A stretch of 64,000 nt of DNA from Chromatiaceae bacterium (GCA_013426805.1 JACDZG010000026.1:1-64000), one strand, 5' to 3'; counted from the stretch's first letter, positions 16,793-25,428 are shown. Made by a program: numbers and translations. Notes: a model not told the origin generated them from the letters alone.

Positions 16793-17622
16793 ATGTGCGA
16801 CCTGCTCGACCCCAAGAACGACTATGTATTCAAGCGTCTGTTCGCCGACGCCCCGGACCTGCTGGTGGCGCTGATCAATGCCGTGCGCCGGTGCGCGGCG
16901 CCGATCACGCACCTCGCGGTCAAAAATCCAACCATTGATGCCGCGGAATTGCACGGCAAATACATCATTCTGGACCTGCTGGCTGAAGACGCGGCAGGCC
17001 GTAGGATGCGGTGAGGCACGAACCGCATCACTCCCCGCGTGACCTGCGATGCGGTTCGTGCCTCACCGCATCCTACGGTGAACTTCAGCCGGCCATCGGC
17101 ATCCATCTGCTCGACTTTGATTTGTTCCAAGACCTGGCCCACCAGGATCAAGCCCTGTGGTGTTTCGAGATGCGCGATGCCGCGCGCCCGACGGTGACCC
17201 TGGGTCAGGAACTGCAGCTCAACCTGATCGAACTGCGCAAGGCCGATCGGCTCCAACAGACAGCGGGCGCACTCGGCGCCTGGATCACACTCTTTGAACA
17301 CTGGCAGGAGGAAGACACCATGGCGCAGATCGTCGACCCACCGGTGCGCGCCGCGCTGGACAAACGCAAGACCCTGAGCGCCGACGCCGAGGCCCGGCGC
17401 CCGGCCTTCGTGCGCGAGCGGGCATTGCGTGACGAGCGCAGCTTACTCAAGGATGCGTGGGAAGAAGGTCGCGAGGAAGGTCTGGAGGCGGGTCGTGAGG
17501 AAGGTCGGGCCGCCTTGCGCCTGACGGCAATCAATCTGATCCGCGGCACCGACCTGAGCGATGCGGCCATCGCCGCGATCACCGGACTCGGCGTCGATGA
17601 ACTCGCCGCGCTGCGGCGGTGA
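16793..17622 (+). pseudogene. Rpn-family nuclease/transposase-like gene interrupted by a palindromic element
   Basis: The 5' part (ATG 16793) reads MCDLLDPKNDYVFKRLFAD, LLVALINAV, AVKNPTIDAAELHGKYIILD: the N terminus of Rpn/PD-(D/E)XK transposase-like proteins with the first catalytic carboxylates. It stops at 17014 inside an 80-bp inverted repeat. The 3' part resumes in another frame with PAIGIHLLDFDLFQD, LIELRKADRL and a helical tail with GREEGLEAGREEGRAAL, ending at 17622. About 40-50 residues holding the central nuclease strands appear to have been replaced by the element. Confidence 0.75.
16999..17078. repeat. Perfect 30-bp inverted repeat with a 20-base loop
   Basis: Arms at 16999-17028 and 17049-17078 are exact reverse complements (ccgtaggatgcggtgaggca...). 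The element sits inside the Rpn gene and carries the stop codon of its 5' part. A 25-base half-copy occurs at 18351-18375. Confidence 0.9.
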
Positions 17623-17811
17623 AGCATCAGTGATTTACGATGCTCGGCGGCCCAAACCAGATGGGGGGTCTGAACGTCCGGCACTCCGGTCCGGTGGAAA
17701 AGCGCCGGCGTTCCCGCGATGATCCAAACGCGGAACTGCCGCCCGCTACCCCTGACACCACCTCGCGCCAACGTGTTACACTTGATCAACTTATTGAACA
17801 AGTATGATGCC

Positions 17812-18078
17812 ATGAAAGTCGTCACCTACTCCCATGCACGCAATGCACTGAAATCCTTGCTGGATACGGTCGTACGGGACGCGGACGTGGCCATCATCAG
17901 CCGTCGGGATGCCGAGGGTGATGCGGTGGTCATGTCCCTGGATCACTACAACAGCCTGATGGAGACCCTGCACCTGCTGTCGACCCCCGCCAACGCCGAG
18001 GCCTTGGCGCGCGCGATCCGGCAGGATCAGGCGGGCGAGGCGCAACCGCGGACTCTGATCGATGCGGACGGCGATTAG
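17812..18078 (+). CDS. yefM: YefM/Phd-family antitoxin
   Basis: 88 residues from the ATG at 17812: [57 protein letters not shown]. This is the canonical YefM fold with a C-terminal toxin-binding tail. It ends where yoeB begins. The 30 bases before the start (TTGATCAA at 17782-17789, TATGAT at 17803-17808) could hold the promoter and operator that YefM binds in this family; the spacing is not ideal. No clear ribosome-binding site precedes the ATG. Confidence 0.9.
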   Translation: MKVVTYSHARNALKSLLDTVVRDADVAIISRRDAEGDAVVMSLDHYNSLMETLHLLSTPANAEALARAIRQDQAGEAQPRTLIDADGD

Positions 18079-18080
18079 TG

Positions 18081-18575
18081 ATGCGCGGGATTCGTTTCGT
18101 CCCGGACGCCTGGGATGCGTACCTTTATTGGCAACAGCAGGATCGCAAGACGCTAAGACGCATCAACCTCCTGATCAATGAGACCGTCCGCGCGCCATTC
18201 GCCGGGATCGGCAAACCCGAACCGCTACGCGGCAATCTATCGGGCTACTGGTCGCGGCGCATTGACGACACCCATCGCCTGGTCTACCGTGCGACCGACA
18301 CCGAGTTGGTCATCATCGCCTGTCGGTTTCATTACGACTTCGCCACCCGTGTTCGTGCCTCACCGCATCCTACGGCACACGGCATGATGCGGCGTGCGGG
18401 CAGCGCGGCGCACCATCGCGGCCGGAGGCCGCTCCCACGGGGGCTTTCAGGTCCCCGCGGGCGTCCTCAATCGGCCTGGAAGCCGGTGATCTCACTGGTC
18501 CGCCCCCGGCCGTGCAGCGCGCGCAGGATGTCTTTGAGCGGTCGGGTGCGGGTCTCGCGCGGGACGCAGAAATAG
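18081..18575 (+). CDS. yoeB: YoeB-type mRNA interferase toxin with an aberrant C-terminal extension
   Basis: The first 86 residues are a complete Yoe[73 protein letters not shown], with the usual catalytic Glu, Arg and C-terminal His. YoeB normally ends at about -CRFHY. Here the frame continues for nearly 80 codons because a half-copy of the palindromic element at 16999 (18351-18375) has replaced the native stop. The tail is Arg/Pro-rich and not conserved. The start at 18081 overlaps or abuts the yefM stop. In YoeB the C-terminal His-Tyr lies in the active site, so the extension may impair the toxin. Confidence 0.8.
   Translation: MRGIRFVPDAWDAYLYWQQQDRKTLRRINLLINETVRAPFAGIGKPEPLRGNLSGYWSRRIDDTHRLVYRATDTELVIIACRFHYDFATRVRASPHPTAHGMMRRAGSAAHHRGRRPLPRGLSGPRGRPQSAWKPVISLVRPRPCSARRMSLSGRVRVSRGTQK
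18351..18375. repeat. Half-copy of the 30-bp inverted-repeat element
   Basis: 25 bases (gttcgtgcctcaccgcatcc...) identical to 17054-17078. Only one arm is present, at the point where the yoeB reading frame loses similarity to its family. Confidence 0.9.
18418..18432. repeat. REP-like hairpin between yoeB and the CNP1-like gene
   Basis: Stem gcggcc / ggccgc around gga, followed by gctcccac, a common dispersed string in gammaproteobacterial genomes. It lies just past the 3' end of the minus-strand CNP1-like gene and inside the yoeB extension. Confidence 0.6.
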
Positions 18576-19048
18576 TGTCGGCGCAGGTCGTCACGGTAGG
18601 CGTCGGACGGGCCGGTGGACAGCGGTTGCCACTCGGCGGCCGGCGCCTTGGCGAAGGCGCCGTCGCTGCCGTAGGCGTAGGTCTTCCAGGCACCTTTGAG
18701 GGTGCAGCGGATGCTTTCGTAGGAGACGTTGCGGCCGCCGCTCGGGGATTCGATGACCAGGGTGTAGCGTACCGCCGCGATGGGTTCGTCGATGCGCAGG
18801 TTCTTGCCGTCGATGAAGAATTTGAACGGCGATTCGGGTCCTTCCGGGGTGAAGGCGATGAGGTCCTGAGCGCGCGGCCAGGGTGGGAGGCTGACGGCTG
18901 CTTCCTGCCGTTCGGCCCCCGGCTGGACGTTGCGGGGACGTATCGGCTCCGGGTCCAGCTTGAAGTTGTTGTCCGCGCGGGTGGGCGCGGCCCCGCAGAG
19001 CAGGGGCGCGAGGATGAGACAGGCAGAGCGTCTGAATCTGAATGACAT
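18467..19048 (-). CDS. CNP1-like family exported protein
   Basis: 193 residues. A signal peptide ([25 protein letters not shown], cleavage near residue 25) is followed by a beta-rich domain with [45 protein letters not shown] and [15 protein letters not shown], all typical of the CNP1-like family (first described in Neisseria). Its role is unknown; most members are periplasmic or outer-membrane associated. It lies 24 bp downstream of the patatin-like gene on the same strand, so they are probably co-transcribed. Confidence 0.8.
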   Translation of the reverse strand: MSFRFRRSACLILAPLLCGAAPTRADNNFKLDPEPIRPRNVQPGAERQEAAVSLPPWPRAQDLIAFTPEGPESPFKFFIDGKNLRIDEPIAAVRYTLVIESPSGGRNVSYESIRCTLKGAWKTYAYGSDGAFAKAPAAEWQPLSTGPSDAYRDDLRRHYFCVPRETRTRPLKDILRALHGRGRTSEITGFQAD

Positions 19049-19072
19049 CGGCGTTGATCCTGGATGAATCGG

Positions 19073-21214
19073 TCAGCGTGCGTTGCAGGGTCGATAGTCC
19101 GCCAGTCGGCCTTCCAAGACCGCGGTGAGGTTGGCGAACTCGTCCTTGAGACCGCCGCCGCCCTCGGCCATCACCCATTCCATCGACTGGCGCACCGCCT
19201 TGGAGAGCGACCATCCCAGCGGCGGCTCCACCAGTGTCTGCTCGATTCGCCCGCGGGCCGCCGGGTCGTCCTGCGCGCGGGTCAGTTCGGCTTCGACCAC
19301 GGCGGCCAGTGAGACCTCAATGACCGCGCCCCGCATGTCGCCTTCGACCAGCTTGGCGCTGCTGACCTCGGCGAGTCGCCCGCGCGCGGTCCGGGCGTTC
19401 AAGAGGGCGCGCACGGGGGAGGCGACCTCGCTCAGGAAGTCGCTGGCGGGCGGACCTTCGGGGCCAGGCCCGAACCCGGTGACCTCCGGGCGGCGTCGAC
19501 AGACCGCGGGCGCCTGCGGGTCGTTGCGAATCAGAATCAGGATCGGGTAGAGGGTCGGGTTGTTGATCAGTTCGAGCAGGTCGATGGTGGTGGTGGCGCC
19601 TGAATTTTCGAAATAGCCGCCGTCGACCAGACGGATCTTCTGGTCGCCCTGGGCGCCCGGGCCGATGAGGCTGCCGGCGGGGCTGACGTAGGTGAAGCGC
19701 GCACTGGCCCCGGCGGCCGCGGATAGCCGAATCGTCCGGGTTTGGAAACCGTCGTCGAGCAGGTCCAGGGTGTCGGTGAAATCGGTGAGTGCGATGTTGG
19801 AGATGACCGCACGCCGGCCCGAGTCCACGATCGTGGTGTTCAGCAGCAGGCTCGGGAGGCGGAATTTGTAGCCGTCGGCATAGAGTGCCGTGAAGGGTCG
19901 GGTCAGCGGGTTGTCCGGGTCGGTCAGGGCCTGTTCGAATCCCAGTTCCAGGAAGCGCTGGCGGTCCGCCTCCGGGAAGGGGTAGGGGATGAAGCGCTGA
20001 ACCAGGTCCGGGAACAACATGCCGGCGGCGACCGGTGACAGAAAGTCATGGCCCAACGCCCGTTGGACGGTGGTCAGAGTGCTGTCTCCACCCGTCGGCG
20101 CGGTGCGGTTCTCCAGTTGTTGACGTTTGACCGCCGCATACACCGCAGCGCCGAGGCTGCCGCCGGAGACGCTGCTGATGGCGAATAGGGACTGGCTGAA
20201 GGTGGGGATTCTGGCTTCCAGGGTCGCCAGGGTGGAGGCGGTCCAGTAAGCGGCACGGATGCCGCCGCCCGCCGCGGCGACCAGGATGACCGGGTCGCGT
20301 CCGTCGATCTTCCGCGGTGCCGGGTTGACCTCCCGCCAGGCCTGATAGTGGGCCGCGGCCGCCAGCCGTTGCAGGGTCGGGGCCTGATCGGCAACGCGGA
20401 TCCAGTGATTGTCGTTGAAGAATCCAAAGCCGGCGGCCAGGATCAACGTCAGCGCGGTGCCGGCCGGCAGGCCGTTGACAAGAAACGCGTAGGTGAGCAC
20501 CAGACTGCCGAAGAGTGCGATGCCGGCGAGGCCGGTCAGCAGAATGGCCGGTGTTCCCAGGGTCTGGGGCAGGTTGACCGGCCACACCACGAAGGCGGCG
20601 AGCAGCACGAAGGCGGTGATCTGACCGAGTGACAGGATGATCAGCATCAGGCGGCGGTCGCTTGTTTCGCCGGGTTCGGTCAGCCCGCGCGCGCGCGCCG
20701 TCGCCTTCATGAACCAGTCGCGGCGTTTGTAGTAGAACCACCACTGGCCCGCAGCCAGCAGCAGGAAGAGGGCGCTCAGCACCCAGGCCGCGGTCTGCGC
20801 GCTGGTCTCGAGTCGCAGGAACCCGATACCGATGGCCAGCGGCACCAGGGTGCCATAGACCCGCGGCAACCAGGTGCGGCCGAACCGCGCGCGCTGCCAG
20901 CGCAGTTGATCGCCGTCGAGGCTGTGCGTGAGCAGCAGCCGGGCGCTGTACCAGAGGCCCAGACTCAGGAACAAGGCACTGAGCAGAAAGAACAGGTTGG
21001 ACCAGGCGAAGCCGTTCTCGGCGGACAGGCGCAGCAGGTCCTGACCCTGACCGACGCGCGTGAAGACGACCGCGGCGCCGACCGCCGTGACCGTGGCATA
21101 GCCGCACAGCCACAGGACGCGCACGATGGAGTTCCAGATGAAGTTCCAGAGGGCGAGCAGCGGCGGCAGCGCCGCATCCGCGGCGGAGGAGGTTTCAGGG
21201 GCGCTTGGCGACAT
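19073..21214 (-). CDS. Patatin-like phospholipase with a multi-TM N-terminal half
   Basis: 713 residues. Roughly the first 275 residues contain several TM helices (for example IVRVLWLCGYATVTAVGAAVVF, LFFLLSALFLSLGL, WVLSALFLLLAAGQWWFYY, ITAFVLLAAFVVW). The rest is a patatin domain with the oxyanion loop AAAGGGIRAAYW, the nucleophile elbow SSVSGGSLG (GxSxG-like) and the catalytic DGG of LVDGGYFENSG. Such enzymes hydrolyse phospholipid acyl esters at the inner membrane. Upstream (minus strand) only a short gap precedes the start; downstream is the CNP1-like gene. Confidence 0.85.
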   Translation of the reverse strand: MSPSAPETSSAADAALPPLLALWNFIWNSIVRVLWLCGYATVTAVGAAVVFTRVGQGQDLLRLSAENGFAWSNLFFLLSALFLSLGLWYSARLLLTHSLDGDQLRWQRARFGRTWLPRVYGTLVPLAIGIGFLRLETSAQTAAWVLSALFLLLAAGQWWFYYKRRDWFMKATARARGLTEPGETSDRRLMLIILSLGQITAFVLLAAFVVWPVNLPQTLGTPAILLTGLAGIALFGSLVLTYAFLVNGLPAGTALTLILAAGFGFFNDNHWIRVADQAPTLQRLAAAAHYQAWREVNPAPRKIDGRDPVILVAAAGGGIRAAYWTASTLATLEARIPTFSQSLFAISSVSGGSLGAAVYAAVKRQQLENRTAPTGGDSTLTTVQRALGHDFLSPVAAGMLFPDLVQRFIPYPFPEADRQRFLELGFEQALTDPDNPLTRPFTALYADGYKFRLPSLLLNTTIVDSGRRAVISNIALTDFTDTLDLLDDGFQTRTIRLSAAAGASARFTYVSPAGSLIGPGAQGDQKIRLVDGGYFENSGATTTIDLLELINNPTLYPILILIRNDPQAPAVCRRRPEVTGFGPGPEGPPASDFLSEVASPVRALLNARTARGRLAEVSSAKLVEGDMRGAVIEVSLAAVVEAELTRAQDDPAARGRIEQTLVEPPLGWSLSKAVRQSMEWVMAEGGGGLKDEFANLTAVLEGRLADYRPCNAR

Positions 21215-21327
21215 GACGGACCTCGCTGGAGTGATGCTGGACGGAGAGCAATGTCGGGTTCGGCAGAGCAGTTCCCGGGTTGGTCATAAGCTCGGCTGAC
21301 GCGCGATGTTCGCGGTCGGTGGTCGGC

Positions 21328-21344
21328 GGTCCGCGGAGCGGACC
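21328..21344. repeat. Short dispersed hairpin, second copy
   Basis: GGTCCGC-N3-GCGGACC followed directly by CTAC, as at 14069. The CTA that follows is the complement of the TAG stop of the minus-strand metallopeptidase gene, so the element supplies or abuts that stop. Confidence 0.7.
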
Positions 21345-22289
21345 CTACAGGGTGTCGTTCGAGAAGGTGTCGCAGGCCGCCAGCCGGCCTTCGGCCAGGC
21401 CGCGCTTGAACCAGCGCACCCGTTGTTGCGAACTGCCGTGGGTGAAGCTGTCCGGCGTCACGTAGCCGCGGGTCTGCCGTTGCAGGCGGTCATCGCCGAT
21501 GGCGGAGGCGGCGTTCAGGCCTTCTTCCACGTCGCCTTGTTCGAGAATCTGCCGGGCGGCGTGGGCGCGGTTGGCCCAGACGCCGGCAAAGCAGTCGGCC
21601 TGGAGTTCCAGCCGCACGGAGAGCTGATCGCCTTCGCGCCGACTGGCGCGGCGGCGCAGATTTTCGACCTGATCGGAAATACCGAGCAGGTTCTGGACGT
21701 GATGGCCCACTTCATGGGCGATCACGTACGCCTGCGCGAAGTCACCAGGGGCGCCGAAATCGTTGCGCAACTCGTCGTAGAACGCCAGGTCGATATAGAC
21801 CTTGTGGTCGGCCGGGCAGTAAAACGGACCCATCGCCGCCTCGCCGAGCCCGCACGCGGAGCGGGTGACGCCGGTGAACAGGACCAGCGCCGGCTCGCTG
21901 TAGCGTTTGCCGGCCTCTTTGAAGACCGCGTTCCAGGTGTCCTCGGTGTCGGCCAGGACGACCGCGACGAATTCCTTCATTTCGTCTTCCACGCCGGCCG
22001 TGGGACCGCGGAACTGCGGCTCGCCGCCCGGCCCGGACTGGGCCATGGGGTCCTGGTGGGCGGTCGGACCGGGCAGATATTGACCGTCGCCGGTCAGCAG
22101 CACCGCGGGGTCGACGCCCAGCAGCATCAGCACGACCACCAACAGCAATCCGCCCAGGCCGCCGCCGATCCCGACGGTGCGTCCGACGCGCAGCGGCCGT
22201 CGGCCGCCGCCGAAGGGATCGCCCCCCAGGCTGCCGTCGTCGCGGCGGTCCTCGATATGCTCGCTACGTCTGCCGGTTTTCCAGCGCAT
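21345..22289 (-). CDS. ypfJ: YpfJ-type neutral zinc metallopeptidase
   Basis: 314 residues from the ATG at 22289 (MRWKTGRRSEHIEDRR). The N-terminal charged segment DPFGGGRRPLRVGR precedes one TM helix (GGLGGLLLVVVLMLLGV). The periplasmic domain has ALVLFTGVTRSACGLGEAAM, GPFYCPADHKVYIDLAFYDEL and the zinc motif VIAHEVGHHVQNLLG (HExxH), followed by SVRLELQADCFAGVWA, whose Glu is the likely third ligand. This matches the YpfJ/PF04228 family, whose substrates are unknown. Isolated gene, flanked by repeat elements. Confidence 0.85.
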   Translation of the reverse strand: MRWKTGRRSEHIEDRRDDGSLGGDPFGGGRRPLRVGRTVGIGGGLGGLLLVVVLMLLGVDPAVLLTGDGQYLPGPTAHQDPMAQSGPGGEPQFRGPTAGVEDEMKEFVAVVLADTEDTWNAVFKEAGKRYSEPALVLFTGVTRSACGLGEAAMGPFYCPADHKVYIDLAFYDELRNDFGAPGDFAQAYVIAHEVGHHVQNLLGISDQVENLRRRASRREGDQLSVRLELQADCFAGVWANRAHAARQILEQGDVEEGLNAASAIGDDRLQRQTRGYVTPDSFTHGSSQQRVRWFKRGLAEGRLAACDTFSNDTL

Positions 22290-22335
22290 GCGTCCGTCCT
22301 CTGAAGGATTCGTGATTGCCCCATGATTGCGGATC

Positions 22336-22430
22336 ATAGAAGCGTCCAACGCGATAACCGGATGTAGGGGCGGGTTTCAAACCCGCCCCTACGCCGAGGC
22401 CAGGTCCGGATATCAGGTGCGAAGGCTATA
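22336..22430. repeat. Miniature inverted-repeat element, copy B
   Basis: Same plan as 1650-1743: terminal repeats (atagaagcgtcc...gataaccgga and ...tccggatatcagg...gctata) around ggggcgggtttcaaacccgc. The two copies differ by point changes in the flanks of the hairpin. It lies 47 bp upstream of the ypfJ start. Confidence 0.75.
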
Positions 22431-22475
22431 GCATCCGGCAGGTGCTGCCCAGCGCCAGTATCGCAGCACTGGGGG

Positions 22476-22625
22476 TCAAGCGTCCGGGTCGTGATGCTCG
22501 CCGTGGATCGGGGCTGCCGCCGGGTCCCCATGGTCGGCGACCTCGGCCGGGGCGTGCACATGCAGGTGGGCATGGCGATGGGTGTGGGGGTGCTGGTGCA
22601 GGGTCCCCGCGGCGAGTGTTGTAGG
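22476..22625 (-). pseudogene. Histidine-rich C-terminal remnant
   Basis: One minus-strand frame reads LAAGTLHQHPHTHRHAHLH then VHAPAE, PIHGEHHDPDA and stops at 22476. The alternating His pattern looks like a metal-binding tail of a real protein and is unlikely by chance, but the upstream part is replaced by a dispersed repeat. No start codon or domain remains. Confidence 0.35.
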
Positions 22626-22830
22626 GTGGACAAGCGCAGCGCAGTCCACCAGCGGTGCCTGCGCTACGCTTGTCTACGGCCAAAGCGATGATCAGGCCTG
22701 CAGTCCCCTGTCGGTGCACCCTAAGCACCCTGGAAAGCATTCGAGATAATTTCTCCATATTATTGTTTTTTCGATATGTCTTGATGCCATGACGACCCAG
22801 GCACCGGTCGGTTTATCCCGACCCGTTCGG

Positions 22831-22860
22831 GCGTTATGAGGCAAAATCGCCTCATAACGC
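22831..22860. terminator. Strong 12-bp hairpin, possible terminator
   Basis: Stem gcgttatgaggc / gcctcataacgc with a 6-base loop (aaaatc). No clear T-run follows on either strand, so it may be a dispersed palindrome and not a terminator. The nearest genes are 200 bp or more away. Confidence 0.4.
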
Positions 22861-23074
22861 GTAAACGAAGCGAGGCTAAGCGCGGCCCCCTGCCGGTGCC
22901 TCTGAACACCCTGAGCATTATGGGGTAGTTCGTCCGTCGAAATCTAGTTATCGCCAGTTCATTTGATATGCAATTCAAGAGTCCCCAGTCACAGTTTTCG
23001 TCCCTAATTATCATGAAGTTGCAATACTGATAGCGATTAATCTCTCCGGTTGAGCTGTTCACAGAGACTGAGAC

Positions 23075-23275
23075 ATGATTACAACACTGCTATTAGAAGA
23101 AAAATACAAGGCACAGAAAGAGCTTGCCGCCCAGGCGCGCCATGATGTATCACAGTATTTCGAGCTATCGCATAGAATCGTGGCGGACATATCGTCGCAG
23201 TATGGTTATCGCTTCAAGTACGGTTTACGCCGCGGAGGGGAAATAGAAACGATCCGTGAAAATGAAAGCGCCTAA
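23075..23275 (+). CDS. Small hypothetical protein in an integron-cassette-like context
   Basis: 66 residues: MITTLLLEEKYKAQKELAAQ, ARHDVSQYFELSHRIVADIS, ending in a basic tail. Mostly helical, no membrane segment, composition more AT-rich than neighbours. The stop codon TAA lies inside GCCTAAC, the first box of an attC-like site, which is the arrangement of integron gene cassettes. No good Shine-Dalgarno is visible; cassette genes often lack one. Similar short ORFs are sometimes annotated near mobile DNA, but I cannot name a family. Confidence 0.6.
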   Translation: MITTLLLEEKYKAQKELAAQARHDVSQYFELSHRIVADISSQYGYRFKYGLRRGGEIETIRENESA

Positions 23276-23360
23276 CAAGGCGCTGTACCGGACCCGCGCC
23301 TAACGGCGTGCCCATTCCTCAGCCTTATCGTGCGCGGGCCGGTGAGCTTAGTCGTTCGGC
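23270..23360 (+). other. attC-like recombination site
   Basis: A 91-base imperfect palindrome opens with GCCTAAC (fits RYYYAAC) and ends GTTCGGC (one change from GTTRRRY). Between them accggacccgcgc on the left pairs with gcgcgggccggt on the right with one extrahelical base, the asymmetry typical of attC. The 7-base end boxes also pair with one mismatch. It begins exactly at the stop of the small gene. No integron integrase is in the window. Confidence 0.55.
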
Positions 23361-23382
23361 TGTAATTGCCACTGGAGTCCTC

Positions 23383-23600
23383 GTGAAAAAGAAGCTGCAA
23401 GTCTTCATGTCCTCCACCTACACGGACATGCTTGCCGAGCGCCAGGCTGCGGTAGAGGCGATACTCCGCGCCGGCCACATCCCTGCTGGCATGGAGTGCA
23501 ACTGCAAGCCTTCCGAGAGACCGTTACAAAGAAAATCTGCCGCTTCTTCGGGGACGTCACCGAGCTCAAGCTTATCGTCTTCGAATCACTATCTAAGTGA
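23383..23600 (+). pseudogene. DUF4062-protein remnant, internally deleted
   Basis: From the GTG at 23383 the frame reads KKKLQVFMSSTYTDMLAERQ and AAVEAILRAGHIPAGME, the N terminus of DUF4062 (a TIR-like/nucleotide-sensing domain common in defence genes). After about 40 residues the frame changes, and an alternative frame reads LQAFRETVTKKICRFFGD, VTELKLIVFESLSK and stops at 23600, which looks like the protein's C terminus. Most of the gene is deleted. It begins 23 bp after the attC-like site, so it may have been the next cassette. Confidence 0.6.
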
Positions 23601-23670
23601 AGGTTCACTAACAAATTACTCAATTTAGCTCAGACGGTCTCTGTCTGGTGGCGGCCAGCGATGTGCATTC

Positions 23671-23725
23671 GGAGTCCAAGGCTTCAGCCTTGGCCTGCCG
23701 CTCCAAGGCTGAAGCCTTGGACTCC
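23671..23725. repeat. Perfect 23-bp inverted repeat, 9-base spacer
   Basis: Arms 23671-23693 and 23703-23725 (ggagtccaaggcttcagcc... and complement) pair perfectly. Arm length and core resemble the element at 1463-1535. Confidence 0.85.
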
Positions 23726-23837
23726 AATCGGCCGACGCCTCGGCTGGCCGGAAACACGCGCCTGGCCGCCATCCACTTGAAAAACCGAGGTCCTCCTGCG
23801 ACCATTGGCGCTGGTTGGTTGGACAGCAGAGACGACG

Positions 23838-23990
23838 ATGAACGAATTTGCCGGTTACGCGGCCACCCATGAGGAGACGATGCGACTGTATGGCCGGTCG
23901 CTGCCGGAGGATCATCGCCGGCGCTACGCCGCGCTGGAGGCCTTGAAGATTGGTTTCGGCGGTGTCGCGTATGTCGCCCGTGGGGAAATA
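23838..23990 (+). pseudogene. N-terminal remnant of a transposase (ISAzo13-like)
   Basis: From the ATG at 23838: MNEFAGYAATHEETMRLYGR, SLPEDHRRRYAALEALKIGF, GGVAYVAR, which resembles the N-terminal helix-turn-helix region of ISAzo13-type transposases. The similarity breaks off at about 23980 and the frame continues into an unrelated RHS fragment. Confidence 0.45.
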
Positions 23991-24024
23991 GGGGACGTAC
24001 CACGGAATAGTCCCGTGCTGCGGC

Positions 24025-24266
24025 GACAGCCTACACCTACGACCGCCGCAACCTACGCCTACGCCTACGCCTACGACGCCAACGGCAACACCTTAAGCCG
24101 CCACGACCGCACCGCGGGCCAGCTCAGCGAATTCCGCTACGACCCCCAAGACCGCCTGGTCGCCGCCCAGTCCGGCGGGGAATGGCGGCGCGAGGTCATC
24201 GATACCGCCGCCGATCAGCACGGAGCGTCGGCAATCGCCACGGGCCTGGGGGCGGGGCTCCTCTGA
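24025..24266 (+). pseudogene. RHS-repeat protein remnant
   Basis: In the same frame as the transposase remnant: YAYDANGNTLSRHDRTAGQL, SEFRYDPQDRLVAAQS, the YDxxGN / YDxxxRL pattern of RHS repeats. Only about two repeats survive, with no start and no toxin domain. RHS/polymorphic-toxin loci commonly leave orphan repeat pieces. Confidence 0.6.
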
Positions 24267-24354
24267 GGTGGCTGACGAGGACTTGGCCGTCCGGGTCAAC
24301 ATGGAATGGGCCTAATCCCGTCACCCCGATCCGATCGGGGCTTTCGTCAACACA

Positions 24355-25428
24355 TCATTTCTGATTGAGGCCCAGGCGTCGCCAACGCCGACGCAGGGCA
24401 CCGGCATATTCATAAGCCGCGATCAGCGCACCGCGCGCGGTGCCCAGGTTACAGGCAATCAGCCCGACCCGCTCACGGCGTCCGGACATCCAGGCCTGCT
24501 TATAGGCGTCGTCCCCGCTCAGGTAGTCGATCGCGGTGACCCGGTCTTGCTCCAGGCTATGTTCAATCAAATGAGCCGTCAGCACGGTTCCCGCCGACCA
24601 CTGCGCATAGTCCTGGGCGTAAGCGAGTTTGAAGATGTAGGCCCGACGCTGCATGGTGAACCAGAACTGTGCGGCGATCGGTACGTCGGCGACCAATGCC
24701 AGACCGAGACGCAGCCAGCCGTTGTCCGCACAGATTCGGGCCCAGTGGCGGATGAAATCAGGGTAGGGCTCAGGGGGTTTCCAACTCTGTGCATAGACCT
24801 GCTCGTAGGCATCCATAGCCGCCTCGATCTCGTCGCGGGCCGTCACGATGCGAATCCGTGCCAAGCCATCGGCGCGACGGAATTTTCTGACCTTGCGCGA
24901 CCAGGTATGGCGCGCTTGCGACCCCCGCCCGCGCATATAGTCGGCGAATGACAGACCGGCACAGGGCAGATGCCAATTTCCGAAGCAAAAATAGCGTTTG
25001 ACATACCAGCCCTGCGACGCGAAGGCGCGGACCAGCGCCGCGGTATCGTTATCCTCGGGAGCAAGTGGTGCGAGGTCGATCGTAGCGCAGCCGGGTCGGG
25101 AGCGCGTCAGATCGGCGGCGATGGCGGTCAGTGACGCCTCGCGGTCGACGGCTGTGCCGATTACCGGGGTATATAAGGATGCATAATAGTTGGTCAGCGC
25201 CAGGCGCCGATGAGGTGATCCGCGCTCACTGTAGAGTAGCAGGTAGGCCTCACCCTGCGAGGAGTCCTCGGCAACGTAGTAATGCCAGTCGTCCGCGGCA
25301 ACCTGTTCGATAAAATTGAGTACCCAGGCGCTGCAGGCGAACGGATTGCCGCGCGCGGCCGCGGCATCGAAGAGCGCGCGCTTGTCCTGGACATAGCGCA
25401 GCAGTTGCGTGCGCGTCAGTATGCGCAT
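24355..25428 (-). CDS. FemAB/GNAT-like acyltransferase, copy 2
   Basis: 357 residues from the ATG at 25428 (MRILTRTQLLRYV). Two GNAT-like halves are seen: LALTNYYASLYTPVIG in the first, then YMRGRGSQARHTWSRKVRKF and AAMDAYEQVYAQSWKPPEPY, WLRLGLALVADVPIAAQFWF, DYLSGDDAYKQAWM in the second. This matches the BioF2/CelD-type acetyltransferases of exopolysaccharide and amino-sugar clusters. The start overlaps the upstream paralogue by 13 bp, so they are translationally coupled. Substrate unknown. Confidence 0.75.
   Translation of the reverse strand: MRILTRTQLLRYVQDKRALFDAAAARGNPFACSAWVLNFIEQVAADDWHYYVAEDSSQGEAYLLLYSERGSPHRRLALTNYYASLYTPVIGTAVDREASLTAIAADLTRSRPGCATIDLAPLAPEDNDTAALVRAFASQGWYVKRYFCFGNWHLPCAGLSFADYMRGRGSQARHTWSRKVRKFRRADGLARIRIVTARDEIEAAMDAYEQVYAQSWKPPEPYPDFIRHWARICADNGWLRLGLALVADVPIAAQFWFTMQRRAYIFKLAYAQDYAQWSAGTVLTAHLIEHSLEQDRVTAIDYLSGDDAYKQAWMSGRRERVGLIACNLGTARGALIAAYEYAGALRRRWRRLGLNQK

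Larger units (their letters stand above)
22290..23074. other. Long gene-poor stretch of repeats and debris
   Basis: It holds a MITE-like copy (22336-22430), a His-rich coding remnant (22476-22625), a repeat rich in ggtggacaagcgcagcgc around 22625-22650, and a 12-bp hairpin (22831-22860). The last 200 bases before the cassette-like gene are noticeably more AT-rich than the surroundings, suggesting acquired DNA. No intact gene seen. Confidence 0.6.

Noticed and set aside
17782-17808. yefM promoter
   Set aside because: TTGATC and TATGAT are only 15 bases apart and the -10 lies too close to the ATG; mentioned in the gene entry but not listed as a feature.
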